Below are positions 1 to 8,460 of a stretch of 37,932 nt of DNA, piece after piece; position 1 is the stretch's first letter, and each line of letters opens with the position of its first letter. Under the pieces are notes generated by a model, which saw only the letters and a list, made by a program, of their open reading frames with translations, made no database searches and had not been told where the DNA came from. This stretch comes from Ureibacillus massiliensis 4400831 = CIP 108448 = CCUG 49529 (GTDB lineage: Bacteria > Bacillota > Bacilli > Bacillales_A > Planococcaceae): assembly GCF_000772965.1 (NCBI RefSeq), contig NZ_JPVQ01000034.1:1-37932 (forward strand). Direction: 5' to 3'. A program made the translations under genes and the position numbers.

Positions 1-118
1 TCTAATTTTTTGTGATTTTCAATTTTTCATAGAAGTTTTGACACTACCTAACCTTCCAATGTCATGTTCTTTCATAGTAGATTTTGAGGTAGCTAACATC
101 AAAAATGCAGAAATATTA

Positions 119-148
119 TTGCACTTTATATTTTTATAAGTGTATAAT
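119..148 (+). promoter_or_regulatory. Promoter of the first ars operon
   Basis: A TTGCAC box (119-124) and a perfect TATAAT box (143-148) are 18 bp apart in very AT-rich DNA upstream of arsR. The -35 box is only a partial match. The layout resembles the promoter of the second ars operon (8270-8298), including a shared TATAAGTG stretch between the boxes, so the two promoter regions are probably related. Confidence 0.6.
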
Positions 149-200
149 ATAAGTATATAATTATATATTTAGAAATGTATTTCTCTTTTTATTTACTTCG

Positions 201-219
201 TATATAAGCAAATACTTAT
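201..219. promoter_or_regulatory. Putative ArsR operator, operon 1
   Basis: TATATAAGCAAATACTTAT lies just upstream of the arsR ribosome binding site (AAGGAGG, 222-228). It contains the dyad ATAAG-N6-CTTAT. The same 19-mer with one change occurs in inverted orientation before the second arsR (8254-8272), which is why I call it an operator. Repression by ArsR relieved by As(III) is inferred from the family. Confidence 0.65.
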
Positions 220-235
220 TCAAGGAGGTTTCATC

Positions 236-568
236 ATGGATAAATTACTACTAGAAAAGCAGTTAAAAGCTGTTGCCGATTTAAACCGTATTAAGCTTCT
301 TGCGTGCATGAAAAAGGGGGAAGTTTGTGTCTGTGACTTTGTTGATGTCCTTAAGATATCTCAACCAGCAGTTAGTCAACATCTTCGCAAATTAAAAGAA
401 GCTGGCATTATTACAGAACGGAAAGTTGGAACATGGAAGCATTATCGACTAGTGGAAGAACAATCGCCTGTTATGAATGGAATTTTAGAACAGATCGAAC
501 CGATGTCTGTTTGTAACTGTGATACTGGTTGTTGTACGCATATCGAAGTTCAAGTAAGCAACGGCTAA
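236..568 (+). CDS. arsR: ArsR family arsenite-responsive repressor
   Basis: A 110-residue winged-helix repressor of the ArsR/SmtB family. The metalloid-sensing motif CVCD (Cys31 and Cys33) lies at the start of the DNA-binding region, followed by the recognition helix around SQPAVSQHLRKLKEAG. This is the As(III)-binding arrangement of the plasmid R773 and pI258 ArsR type. The C-terminus carries a second cysteine cluster (CNCDTGCC, about residues 93-100) that may add metal affinity. An AAGGAGG ribosome binding site precedes the ATG. It is first in the operon arsR-arsD-arsA-hesB-like-arsM-orf and probably represses it from the site at 201-219. It is clearly distinct in sequence from the second ArsR at 7873-8220. 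Confidence 0.93.
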   Translation: MDKLLLEKQLKAVADLNRIKLLACMKKGEVCVCDFVDVLKISQPAVSQHLRKLKEAGIITERKVGTWKHYRLVEEQSPVMNGILEQIEPMSVCNCDTGCCTHIEVQVSNG

Positions 569-645
569 GTTAAGGATTAATTTCATCTGCATATCAACCA
601 GAATTGAAAAGTTTCAAATTACTGAAAATAAGGAGCTGTTATACT

Positions 646-996
646 TTGAAAAAAATCGAAATTTACGAACCGGCAATGTGCTGTTCTACTGGCGTATGTG
701 GACCATCAATCGACCCTGAACTATTACGAATGTCTTTTGTAATGAATAATTTAAAGAAGGTAAATATAGACGCTGAACGATTCAACTTAACGTCAGAACC
801 ATCAATGTTTGTGGAAAATGAAACAGTTAATTCTTTACTAGCGAAAGAAGGGTTAGAAGCTTTACCCGCTACTTTTATAGATGGTGAATTAATTTGTAAA
901 GGTGCTTACCCTACGAATTCACAGTTTTCTAAATGGACTGGGCTTACTGAAGAAGAATTACTACAAAAACCAAAAGTACGCATTTCATTAAAATAA
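646..996 (+). CDS. arsD: ArsD arsenite metallochaperone
   Basis: ArsD carries As(III) from cytosolic thiols to the ArsA ATPase and weakly represses ars transcription. I start it at TTG (646), which has AAGGAG about ten bases upstream; this gives 116 residues, the usual ArsD length, with the conserved triad at Cys12, Cys13 and Cys18 in CCSTGVC. An in-frame ATG at 604 would add 14 unsupported residues. The fold is thioredoxin-like, with the cis-Pro segment LPATFIDGE near residue 75. Distal vicinal cysteine pairs known from R773 ArsD are absent. It ends 16 bases before arsA, as expected for chaperone and ATPase made together. Confidence 0.93.
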   Translation: MKKIEIYEPAMCCSTGVCGPSIDPELLRMSFVMNNLKKVNIDAERFNLTSEPSMFVENETVNSLLAKEGLEALPATFIDGELICKGAYPTNSQFSKWTGLTEEELLQKPKVRISLK

Positions 997-1012
997 AAGG
1001 AGATGCATCAAC

Positions 1013-2782
1013 ATGGAACGCTTTACTATAGAACATTTCCCTAAAACCCCTTTTCTTTTCTTTACTGGTAAAGGTGGCGTTGGAAAAACATCTGTCGCAA
1101 GCAGTCTGTCTATTTCAATGGCGAACGAAGGGAAAAAAGTATTGTTAATTAGTACAGATCCAGCGTCTAATTTACAAGATATTTTCAACCAAACCCTCTA
1201 TAATACACCGACAAAAATTGAAGGTGCAGAAAATCTATATGCACTCAATTTAGATCCTGAACTTGCAGCTCAAAAATATAAAGAACAAATGGTAGGTCCT
1301 TATCGTGGGAAATTACCTGAAGTTGTTCTTCAAAATATGGAAGAACAATTATCAGGTGCATGTACAGTTGAAATCGCTGCATTTAATGAGTTTGCACAAC
1401 TTTTAACGAATCCTACATTGATTGAGCAATTTGATACCATTGTATTTGATACAGCACCAACCGGACATACGCTTCGTTTGTTACAACTCCCTTCCGCATG
1501 GTCTACATTTTTAGATGAAAATACAACAGGAACGTCTTGTTTAGGACCATTAAAAGGATTGGAACCACAACGTGAAATGTATAAAAAAGCTGTTTCACAA
1601 CTAACGAATGCAGCTCAAACAGCATTAATACTTGTTACACGTCCAGAAACAAATCCGCTAAAAGAAGCTGCACGTGCATCCCACGAGCTATATGATATAG
1701 GAATTCAAAACCAAATCGTCTTAATTAACGGATACATGCAAAATTTAAATCAAAATGACGACATCGAACAAGCATTTATTAATCGACAAAGTAAAGCATT
1801 AGAGGAAATGCCAGAACAATTGCAATCATTTGAGCATTATTACTTACCGTTTGTACCGTATTCTTTATCCAGTATTGAACTTATGCAAGCTTGGATAACA
1901 GATGAAGAAGTATTACACGAAATTGCATCGGTAGAAGATACGTCGATTCCTAAAATTGAGCAAATGATTATGGATTATTTACAACGCAAACCCAAACTTA
2001 TTTTCACAATGGGTAAAGGTGGCGTCGGAAAAACAACCGTTGCTTCATACATTGCCCTTCGACTAGCTGAAGAAGGCCTAAGCGTTCATCTAACAACGAC
2101 AGACCCTGCAGCTCATCTTAATTGGACGTTTGGTGATGAAACAGTAGAAAATTTAACCGTTAGTCGAATTGATCCAAAAGTAGAAGTGTCGAATTATGAA
2201 GCAGAGGTACTCGCAAAAGCAAGTGAAACGATGAATGAAGAAGGATTAGCATTTGTAAAAGAAGACTTGGCATCCCCTTGTACAGAGGAAATCGCCGTAT
2301 TCCGAGCGTTTGCTAATGTTGTAGAAGACCATCAGGATGAAATCATTATAATTGATACAGCACCTACTGGTCATACACTTTTATTACTCGATGCAACTGA
2401 AAGCTATCACCGTGAAATTAGTCGCTCACAAGGTGATATTCCAGCTTCAGTTTCAAATCTATTACCGCGTTTACGTGATGCAAATTATACAAGTGTTGCG
2501 ATTACAACATTGTCAGAAGCAACACCAGTTTATGAAGCAACACGTTTACAAGAAGATTTAAAACGAGCTGGTCTATCTGTCGATTGGTGGATTGTGAATC
2601 AAAGCTTTACAACCGTTAGTACAACTAGCAAGATACTTAAACAAAAACAACAGTCTGAATCGAAATGGCTTCAAGAAATACAATTAATTAGTAAGGATCG
2701 TTATGTAACAATTCCGTGGGTAAAAACTGCACCTTTAGGAATTAAAGGATTACATCAACTTAAAGGAGAGTTAATTAAATGA
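1013..2782 (+). CDS. arsA: ArsA arsenite-stimulated ATPase
   Basis: The 589-residue soluble motor of arsenite efflux, with two homologous nucleotide-binding halves. P-loop GKGGVGKT occurs at residues 19-26 and again near 333-340. The signature DTAPTGHT occurs once in each half. The metalloid-site cysteines are in SGACTVEI (first half), TSCLGPL, and SPCTEEI (second half), matching the positions that bind As(III) or Sb(III) in R773 ArsA. It receives arsenite from ArsD and would energise the ArsB permease encoded on the opposite strand at 6563-7858. Its end overlaps the next gene by four bases (ATGA), indicating translational coupling. Length is normal and no damage is visible. Confidence 0.95.
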   Translation: MERFTIEHFPKTPFLFFTGKGGVGKTSVASSLSISMANEGKKVLLISTDPASNLQDIFNQTLYNTPTKIEGAENLYALNLDPELAAQKYKEQMVGPYRGKLPEVVLQNMEEQLSGACTVEIAAFNEFAQLLTNPTLIEQFDTIVFDTAPTGHTLRLLQLPSAWSTFLDENTTGTSCLGPLKGLEPQREMYKKAVSQLTNAAQTALILVTRPETNPLKEAARASHELYDIGIQNQIVLINGYMQNLNQNDDIEQAFINRQSKALEEMPEQLQSFEHYYLPFVPYSLSSIELMQAWITDEEVLHEIASVEDTSIPKIEQMIMDYLQRKPKLIFTMGKGGVGKTTVASYIALRLAEEGLSVHLTTTDPAAHLNWTFGDETVENLTVSRIDPKVEVSNYEAEVLAKASETMNEEGLAFVKEDLASPCTEEIAVFRAFANVVEDHQDEIIIIDTAPTGHTLLLLDATESYHREISRSQGDIPASVSNLLPRLRDANYTSVAITTLSEATPVYEATRLQEDLKRAGLSVDWWIVNQSFTTVSTTSKILKQKQQSESKWLQEIQLISKDRYVTIPWVKTAPLGIKGLHQLKGELIK

Positions 2783-3063
2783 AAATCAGTCCAGAAGGTA
2801 AAAATTATTTAGTTCAAGTTTTAGCGGATTCAGAGGTGAAAACACTTCGTTTCTACGGTATTGCAGGTTGCTGTGGTGTTAATCTAGGAGTTGACCTAAA
2901 AGCTGCAGAAGAAAATGATACAGTTGAAACAATTGAAGAAATCGAAGTTGCTATCGACCCAAGTATTGCTCCTCAGTTAACCGATGTCACAATCCATGCA
3001 GAAGAAGAAAACGGTGAGATTGGTTTAGTATTAATTGGTTATAATCCAACTTCTTGTTGTTAA
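2779..3063 (+). CDS. HesB/IscA-like protein of the ars operon
   Basis: A 94-residue protein resembling the HesB/IscA (iron-sulfur biogenesis) fold, with a short core and acidic C-terminal half. The GCCG motif near residue 31 and the terminal CC pair could bind thiophilic metals. The canonical IscA trio of cysteines (C, then C-x-C near the end) is not seen, so ordinary Fe-S cluster delivery is doubtful. It overlaps arsA by four bases and lies 12 bases before arsM, so it is made together with both. HesB-like genes recur in Firmicute ars operons but their role is not established; arsenite binding or handover to ArsM would be a reasonable guess. Confidence 0.7.
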   Translation: MKISPEGKNYLVQVLADSEVKTLRFYGIAGCCGVNLGVDLKAAEENDTVETIEEIEVAIDPSIAPQLTDVTIHAEEENGEIGLVLIGYNPTSCC

Positions 3064-3075
3064 GGAGGAACTAAA

Positions 3076-3876
3076 ATGAAACGTGAAGATGATATTCGAC
3101 AAGCTGTTCGTGACAATTATACAAAAGTAGCTATTAAATTAAATAGCTCTAATAATTGTTGCGCCCCGAACTGTTGTGATCCAAGTGAAAATCAATCAAT
3201 AACAATTGATGAACTATCACAAAAAATGGGTTATACAGCTGAAGAACTGGCTTCAATTCCTGACGGTGCAAATATGGGGCTTAGCTGTGGTAATCCACAA
3301 GCTATTGCTGACTTAAAGAAAGGCGAAATAGTTGTAGATTTGGGTTCTGGTGGAGGCTTTGATTGCTTCCTTGCTTCACCTAAAGTTGGTCCAACCGGCA
3401 AAGTTATCGGTATTGATATGACACCCGAAATGATTAGTAAAGCACGTCGTAATGCTGAAAAGCCTGGTTTTAATAACGTGGAATTTCGTTTAGGAGAAAT
3501 TGAACATATGCCAATTGTTGATTCGTCAGTCGATGTCATTATTTCAAATTGTGTTATTAACTTATCACCGAATAAACCACAGGTATTTAAGGAAGCATAT
3601 CGTATTTTAAAATCAGGTGGCCGAGTAGCTATCTCAGATGTAATCTTAACTACTGAATTACCTGAAAGCTACCTAAACGATATGAACTTATATTCTGGTT
3701 GTATTTCAGGTGCAATTTCAATCAAAACATATGAAGAATACTTAAAAGATGCAGGATTCATAGATATTCAAATTATTCCAAAAGATGAATCAAAAGAGTT
3801 TATTCGTGAATGGCAACCTAACTACGATTTAGAAAACTATATCGTATCTGCTATCATCCAAGCAAAGAAGGCATAA
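3076..3876 (+). CDS. arsM: Arsenite S-adenosylmethionine methyltransferase
   Basis: A 266-residue ArsM. The SAM-binding motif I is VVDLGSGGGFDCFL. The three As(III)-binding cysteines of the family are present: one in LSCGNP (Cys71), one in SNCVINLSP, and one in YSGCISGAI. An extra cysteine-rich N-terminal segment (NNCCAPNCCDP, residues 26-36) precedes the core and may bind trivalent arsenicals. The enzyme converts As(III) to methylated and volatile arsenicals. The gene follows the HesB-like gene by 12 bases with an AAGGAGG site and is followed within three bases by a small ORF. It complements efflux, and it also supplies methylated species relevant to the ArsN1 gene nearby. Confidence 0.95.
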   Translation: MKREDDIRQAVRDNYTKVAIKLNSSNNCCAPNCCDPSENQSITIDELSQKMGYTAEELASIPDGANMGLSCGNPQAIADLKKGEIVVDLGSGGGFDCFLASPKVGPTGKVIGIDMTPEMISKARRNAEKPGFNNVEFRLGEIEHMPIVDSSVDVIISNCVINLSPNKPQVFKEAYRILKSGGRVAISDVILTTELPESYLNDMNLYSGCISGAISIKTYEEYLKDAGFIDIQIIPKDESKEFIREWQPNYDLENYIVSAIIQAKKA

Positions 3877-3879
3877 ATT

Positions 3880-4074
3880 ATGACTGTTAATCATTCCAGT
3901 ACATTAACAATTGAGTATTTCCAGTCCTATATTCAATTAGTGATGAATAGTAGAGAACTTTCGCTTGAAGAAGCAACACAATTTATAGATCAATTCTTCT
4001 TTAGTGGTGACCTTTTAGTATACGGTACAGAGACAAAAAATAATTTTGAATTAGCGATTAATAGCTTTAAATAA
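3880..4074 (+). CDS. Small hypothetical protein after arsM
   Basis: A 64-residue ORF starting three bases after the arsM stop, with AAGAAGG in the arsM tail as a plausible ribosome binding site, so translation may be coupled. The product is soluble, has no cysteine, and is rich in aromatic and acidic residues (for example the FIDQFFF segment). I do not recognise a family. Its position at the end of the operon and before a strong terminator favours a real gene, but it could be a decayed remnant. Confidence 0.45.
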   Translation: MTVNHSSTLTIEYFQSYIQLVMNSRELSLEEATQFIDQFFFSGDLLVYGTETKNNFELAINSFK

Positions 4075-4246
4075 TAATTCAGTATCTAGCATTTAATTAT
4101 TTCAGCAGTATGTTAACTATTCTTTTTGAATCATTACTCAAGCAAGGAGAAACTGAATAGATACTAATATTTATATATATTTGTAAAGTTTTGATGACTC
4201 TCTAATGGGCCATTTAATGGAATAACAGTAAATAAAATAGGCATGT

Positions 4247-4306
4247 AAAAAAACACCCCGCTGAATCGTATTAGATTGACTATACGATTCAGGGGGTTTT
4301 TCTTTT
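4247..4306. terminator. Bidirectional terminator between convergent ars operons
   Basis: CTGAATCGTAT (4261-4271) pairs with ATACGATTCAG (4282-4292). The stem extends with CCCC/GGGG and is flanked by an A-run on the left and a T-run on the right. It therefore can stop transcription from both directions, between orf 3880-4074 and arsN1. Confidence 0.9.
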
Positions 4307-4335
4307 TAGAAGACATATGAAAAGTTAAAGTGTTT

Positions 4336-4836
4336 TTAACTCACACCAACCACTTTACTTCTTCTCTCTAAAAATATATTGTCCCGCCAGACCCCATCTC
4401 TTTTACCGATTTTTTCCCGAATACCTACAACTTTAAATCCATTTTTCTTATGTAAATGGATGCTTGCTTCATTTTCTAAAAAGATTTTTGCTTCTAAAGT
4501 CCAAAAGCCTTGTTCTTCTGATTTGTTGATTAAAGTTTGAAGAAGTAAGTTTCCGATTCCCTTACCCTTAGCATTTGGATGAATATATATACTAATTTCT
4601 CCTACACCGGAGTATACTTTTCTTAATGAAACTGGAGTAAGCTTACACCACCCTAAAATTGTTGATTCTTCATGTACGACTAATGAACATTCTAGATTCG
4701 CATTACTAATCCAATGTTCAAATGTAGAAGGAGCTTGTGTTTCAAAGGTTGCAATTCTCGTTGCAATACCTGCCTCGTAAATAAATTTAACCTGTTCCCA
4801 ATCCTCATTTGTAACTTTTCTAATACTGATTGTCAT
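4336..4836 (-). CDS. arsN1: ArsN1-type GNAT acetyltransferase
   Basis: A 166-residue GNAT N-acetyltransferase of the phosphinothricin acetyltransferase-like group. The N-terminal motif GIATRIATFET is typical of ArsN1, the enzyme that acetylates the amino group of arsinothricin, an organoarsenical glutamate mimic. The acetyl-CoA loop is seen as HPNAKGKGIGNLLL. It is the last gene of the minus ars operon, 18 bases after the phosphatase gene. Neighbourhood and motif both favour ArsN1, but the sequence alone cannot exclude activity on phosphinothricin or methionine sulfoximine. Confidence 0.8.
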   Translation of the reverse strand: MTISIRKVTNEDWEQVKFIYEAGIATRIATFETQAPSTFEHWISNANLECSLVVHEESTILGWCKLTPVSLRKVYSGVGEISIYIHPNAKGKGIGNLLLQTLINKSEEQGFWTLEAKIFLENEASIHLHKKNGFKVVGIREKIGKRDGVWRDNIFLERRSKVVGVS

Positions 4837-4854
4837 TGTTACTAACCTCCAAAT

Positions 4855-5283
4855 TTATGCATTAGGGAAGATTCGTTTTAATGCTTCTTTCATTTGTGGT
4901 TTTACTTTAATTTTAGGTCTAGCAGTCATGGCAATTTCTTCTGCTTCTTCAATTGTATCAGCCTTACCTAAAGTTAATAATGTACCAATTGCCACAGTTC
5001 CTGTGCGGTTACTTCCTCCTTGACAGTGGAAGTAAACATTCTTACCTTCATTATAAGCATTTACAACGTTCGTAATAGATTCTTTGATAGATTCATCTTG
5101 TTGATCTGCATCATCTACAATAGGACTGTGAATACGATTGTATTTTGTTTCTTCTTGTGGTGCTTCTGCTCTTAAATCGAAAATAGTATCTATTTTTTCA
5201 TTTTCCATCACATCATTAATATCATCTGCCCCACCGATGAAAATTCGGCCATTTAATAATACATGATAATTTCTATTGGTCAT
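4855..5283 (-). CDS. Dual-specificity/tyrosine phosphatase-like protein
   Basis: A 142-residue protein with the cysteine phosphatase signature HCQGGSNRTGT (CX5R), a preceding FDLRAEAP segment typical of small dual-specificity phosphatases, and a basic helical tail. I start it at the ATG at 5283, which has GGAG about ten bases upstream; an upstream in-frame ATG at 5340 would add 19 residues. Low-molecular-weight phosphatases and thioredoxin-coupled ArsC share CX5R chemistry, but this is a different fold, so it is probably not an arsenate reductase. It lies inside the ars operon between arsC and arsN1. Its substrate is unknown. Confidence 0.75.
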   Translation of the reverse strand: MTNRNYHVLLNGRIFIGGADDINDVMENEKIDTIFDLRAEAPQEETKYNRIHSPIVDDADQQDESIKESITNVVNAYNEGKNVYFHCQGGSNRTGTVAIGTLLTLGKADTIEEAEEIAMTARPKIKVKPQMKEALKRIFPNA

Positions 5284-5360
5284 TTTTTTAATCTCCAGTC
5301 TCATATTATTAGTGTTTATACTACCAATATAGATAAGCAATTGCTTATCTATATTTTAAA

Positions 5361-5387
5361 AGAAAACCAAGAGAAGAACTCTCTTGG
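5361..5387 (-). terminator. Hairpin after arsC
   Basis: CCAAGAG (5367-5373) and CTCTTGG (5381-5387) form a short stem. On the minus strand it is followed by TTTTCTTTT. It may cause partial termination between arsC and the phosphatase/arsN1 genes. Confidence 0.6.
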
Positions 5388-5398
5388 CATTTAAATTA

Positions 5399-5821
5399 TT
5401 ATTCGCCTGTTTCAGCAAATCTTTTTATTCTTTCACCAACTTCATCACGAACACGCTGGAATACTGACCATTTTTCTTCATCTGTTCCTTGTGCTTTAGC
5501 TGGATCATCAAATCCCCAATGTTCACGTTTTACAGAAGGTGGTGTAACTGGGCATTTATCTGCTGCATCTCCACATAAGGTAACGACTAGATCCGCATTA
5601 TTTAGAGTTTCAAAGTCAATAATATCCGACGTTTGATTCGAAATATCAATTCCAATTTCATTCATAGCTTTCACAGCATTAGGATTCAATCCATGTGCTT
5701 CAATTCCAGCACTTTTTACCTCCCATTCATCTGAAGGTAATACTTTCTTTGCCCAACCTTCTGCCATTTGGCTTCGACAAGAGTTTCCTGTACATAAGAA
5801 GTATAATGTTTTTTTCGCCAT
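5399..5821 (-). CDS. arsC: Arsenate reductase, thioredoxin-coupled type
   Basis: A 140-residue ArsC of the pI258/B. subtilis class, which reduces As(V) to As(III) using thioredoxin. The P-loop is CTGNSCRS with nucleophile Cys10. The redox relay cysteines are Cys83 and Cys90 in [11 protein letters not shown]. The FDDPA motif near residue 105 carries the general acid. Length is normal. It is the second of two adjacent arsC genes: the upstream copy carries an extra DNA-binding domain. The ATG has a GGAG-type site upstream, and a hairpin (5361-5387) follows the stop. Confidence 0.95.
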   Translation of the reverse strand: MAKKTLYFLCTGNSCRSQMAEGWAKKVLPSDEWEVKSAGIEAHGLNPNAVKAMNEIGIDISNQTSDIIDFETLNNADLVVTLCGDAADKCPVTPPSVKREHWGFDDPAKAQGTDEEKWSVFQRVRDEVGERIKRFAETGE

Positions 5822-5859
5822 GTTGTAATTTCTCCTTTTATATCTTTCGACTTTAATAG

Positions 5860-6549
5860 TTACTTTAGTATGTCGCTATGTTCAACGTAATATAAATCGT
5901 CTAATAAGTCTTCATACTCAACCCCACAAGCCCAGGCTAAACGATGAATGAAGAACTTAGATGGTTCTGTTAAATTATTTTCTGTTTTAGAAAGATAGTC
6001 ATCATTTATATTTAGTTTTTTTTCTAAATCTTGAATACTTAATCCTTTTTGTTCACGAAGTTTTTGAATGCGTGCTCCGAAATCATCTTTTCGTTTAAGG
6101 TAATTCAGTTTTGTATTATTAGCATCAAATGCAACTCCTGTGTCCCCTTGAATAAACTTTATAATAGTCGCTTCAATTTCATCTCTTATACGTCTAAATT
6201 CATCAAGTACTTCTTCCTCGGTTCCACGTGCCTTTGCAGGATCATCAAATGACCAATGATAATGGCCTGCTCTTGGTAGGATAGCCGGACAACCCTCTTT
6301 TGCATCTTTACATAGGGTAACAACAAAATCGACTTGAGTAATTAATTTCGCACTCACTACGTCTGATGTTTGATTAGAAATATCAATACCTTTTTCTTTC
6401 ATGACTTCAACTGCTAATGGATGTAATCCTCTTGGTTCAATTCCAGCGCTATAAACATCATACCCGCTTCCTAAATATTTCTTTGCAAATCCTTCTGCCA
6501 TTTGGCTTCTACAAGAGTTTCCTGTACATAAAAAATAAATTGATGCCAT
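5860..6549 (-). CDS. arsC: Arsenate reductase fused to XRE-type HTH domain
   Basis: A 229-residue protein in two parts. Residues 1-135 form a complete thioredoxin-coupled ArsC: P-loop CTGNSCRS with Cys8, relay cysteines Cys80 and Cys87 in [11 protein letters not shown], and the FDDPA motif. After a linker, residues about 157-218 form a Cro/XRE helix-turn-helix domain ([19 protein letters not shown], then [15 protein letters not shown]). The reading frame is continuous with no stop or internal start that would suggest two genes. It lies 13 bases after arsB and 38 before the normal-length arsC. The family normally ends near residue 135, so the fusion is unusual; it could be a redox- or arsenate-linked regulator, or an enzyme held at DNA. 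This is inference. Confidence 0.88.
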   Translation of the reverse strand: MASIYFLCTGNSCRSQMAEGFAKKYLGSGYDVYSAGIEPRGLHPLAVEVMKEKGIDISNQTSDVVSAKLITQVDFVVTLCKDAKEGCPAILPRAGHYHWSFDDPAKARGTEEEVLDEFRRIRDEIEATIIKFIQGDTGVAFDANNTKLNYLKRKDDFGARIQKLREQKGLSIQDLEKKLNINDDYLSKTENNLTEPSKFFIHRLAWACGVEYEDLLDDLYYVEHSDILK

Positions 6550-6562
6550 GTGTAATCTCTCC

Positions 6563-7858
6563 TTAGAAAATTAGTAGTGTTATAAACAAGCCGAATAACG
6601 TGATAAATAGGATTGGTATTGTTAGCACAATACCCGTTTTAAAATAAGTACCCCAAGAGATTTTGACACCTTTTTGAGATAGAACATGTAGCCATACTAA
6701 TGTTGCGAGTGAACCAATTGGTGTTATTTTGGGACCTAAATTAGAGCCGATAACATTTGCATATATAAGAGCTTCTCTTACAATTCCAGTAGTATTCGTT
6801 TCAGCAATAGCTAATGCGTCAATCATTACAGTTGGCATATTGTTCATAACAGAAGACAAGATTGCAGCGATAAAGCCCATTGCCATCGTTGCGACAAATA
6901 AACCTTGATTAGCAAATGTTTCAATCAAACTAGCTAACGAATCCGTGAGCCATGCATTTCCTAAACCATATACAACCACATACATTCCAATTGAGAAAAA
7001 CACGATATTCCACGGTGCGCCTTTAATTACGGCTTTTGTATTTACAACACTACTTCTTCTAGCCATTAGTAAAAAGAAGATAGCGATAATTCCAGCAACA
7101 ATAGATACTGGAGTGTTAATAAACTCACTCATGAAATAACCGATTAGTAATAACCCGAGAACATACCACGAAAGGTGGAACATTTTTAAATCCTTAATAG
7201 CTTCGTGCGGTTTTCTTAACTTAGATAAATCGTACTCTTTCGGAATACTTTTTCTAAAATAAATTAATAAAACTGTAATTGTTGCAATCAATGAAAATAT
7301 GTTTGGAATAATCATCCTTGAAGCATATTCGACAAACCCAATGTTAAAGAAATCCGCAGATACAATATTCACCAAGTTACTGACAACGAATGGTAACGAA
7401 GTAGTATCCGCTATAAACCCACTTGCCATGATAAACGGAAAAATCATTGCTTCTTTAAAATTTAAATTTCGAACCATCGCTAATACAATCGGCGTTAAAA
7501 TCAATGCTGCTCCATCATTTGCAAATAATGCTGCGACAATTGCTCCTAAAATACTTACATAGACGAACATTTTAATGCCATTACCTTTTGCAGCTCTTGC
7601 CATGTGTAATGCTGCCCATTCAAATAAACCAATTTCATCTAAAATTAGTGAAATCAGAATAATTGCTACAAAAGATAAAGTTGCGTTCCATGTAATTCCA
7701 ATTACTTCAGAAACATCATTAAAGTCAACAACACCAACTATTAAAGCTAGAATTGCGCCTCCACAAGCAGTCCATCCGATGTTCAACCCTTTTGGCTGCC
7801 AGATGACAATAATAAGTGTTACTAAAAAAATGACTGTTGCTAAAATAGCAGTTACCAC
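6563..7858 (-). CDS. arsB: ArsB arsenite/antimonite efflux permease
   Basis: A 431-residue integral membrane protein of the ArsB (ion transporter superfamily) type, with about 12 hydrophobic segments and the conserved [11 protein letters not shown] and [10 protein letters not shown] motifs. It exports As(III)/Sb(III), either alone using the proton gradient or with ArsA as motor. It belongs to the pI258-like ArsB family and not Acr3. The start is GTG at 7858 with GGAGAGG upstream, itself overlapping the end of arsR. ArsA and ArsD are encoded in the other operon, so both operons together supply the full pump. Confidence 0.93.
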   Translation of the reverse strand: MVTAILATVIFLVTLIIVIWQPKGLNIGWTACGGAILALIVGVVDFNDVSEVIGITWNATLSFVAIILISLILDEIGLFEWAALHMARAAKGNGIKMFVYVSILGAIVAALFANDGAALILTPIVLAMVRNLNFKEAMIFPFIMASGFIADTTSLPFVVSNLVNIVSADFFNIGFVEYASRMIIPNIFSLIATITVLLIYFRKSIPKEYDLSKLRKPHEAIKDLKMFHLSWYVLGLLLIGYFMSEFINTPVSIVAGIIAIFFLLMARRSSVVNTKAVIKGAPWNIVFFSIGMYVVVYGLGNAWLTDSLASLIETFANQGLFVATMAMGFIAAILSSVMNNMPTVMIDALAIAETNTTGIVREALIYANVIGSNLGPKITPIGSLATLVWLHVLSQKGVKISWGTYFKTGIVLTIPILFITLFGLFITLLIF

Positions 7859-7872
7859 TAAATTCCCTCTCC

Positions 7873-8220
7873 TTACTCACATGAGATGCGTAAACCATGT
7901 TCTTCTAGTTCTTGTAGATAATAGTCTTGGTTAGGGAGATGCTTTAATAAACTACGAATTAAAGGGTAGAAATTAGAATCTCTATTCAACGAATAAACAA
8001 TCCATTGTCCTTTTCTTGCTTCAATAACTAAACCAGCATCTTTCAATTTACGAATATGTTGACTAATTGCTGGTTGACTAACTTTAAAAACCTCTACAAA
8101 TTCACATACACAATAGTCATTCGTTTCCAACATTTTAATCATTGTTAATCTTGTTTTATCGCCTAATAGCTTCAAAATCAACGCTGTTTCATCTATTTCC
8201 ATTATCGAAGTTTGCAACAT
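7873..8220 (-). CDS. arsR: ArsR family repressor of the second ars operon
   Basis: A 115-residue ArsR/SmtB winged-helix repressor. The sensing motif CVCEF (in [12 protein letters not shown]) and helix [16 protein letters not shown] match the arsenite-sensor type. I start it at the ATG at 8220, behind AGGGAGG (8226-8232); an in-frame GTG two codons upstream overlaps that site and is less likely. It leads arsR-arsB-arsC(HTH)-arsC-phosphatase-arsN1. Its operator motif (8254-8272) is almost the same as that of the first arsR, so cross-regulation of the two operons is likely. Confidence 0.93.
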   Translation of the reverse strand: MLQTSIMEIDETALILKLLGDKTRLTMIKMLETNDYCVCEFVEVFKVSQPAISQHIRKLKDAGLVIEARKGQWIVYSLNRDSNFYPLIRSLLKHLPNQDYYLQELEEHGLRISCE

Positions 8221-8253
8221 AAGCACCTCCCTAAGAAATTTAAATATTAGTAT

Positions 8254-8272
8254 ATAAATATTTGCTTATATA
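8254..8272. promoter_or_regulatory. Putative ArsR operator, operon 2
   Basis: Read on the minus strand this is TATATAAGCAAATATTTAT, one base different from the site before the first arsR (201-219). It overlaps the -10 box of the promoter at 8270-8298, as expected for a repressor site. Confidence 0.65.
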
Positions 8273-8298
8273 ATAATGCACTTATATATATAATGCAA
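8270..8298 (-). promoter_or_regulatory. Promoter of the second ars operon
   Basis: On the minus strand TTGCAT (8298-8293) and TATTAT (8275-8270) are 17 bp apart and directly precede the operator and the arsR ribosome binding site. Confidence 0.6.
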
Positions 8299-8460
8299 TT
8301 GTTTTCATGTAAATTTTTTATTAAGAAAAAACATTTGAAGCTTTTGAAGTAAGCTGCCCTGATAGTTTAAATACATTCTTTTACAATCACACCTAAATTT
8401 TAACGTGAATTTCCATATTTCTTTGAAGGTGTTGTTCAACAATATGGACCTATACATGAG

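Noticed and set aside
1-118. Short minus-strand open frame of about 24 codons at the left edge
   Set aside because: Too short and without a recognisable product; it may be the end of something outside the window but cannot be supported.
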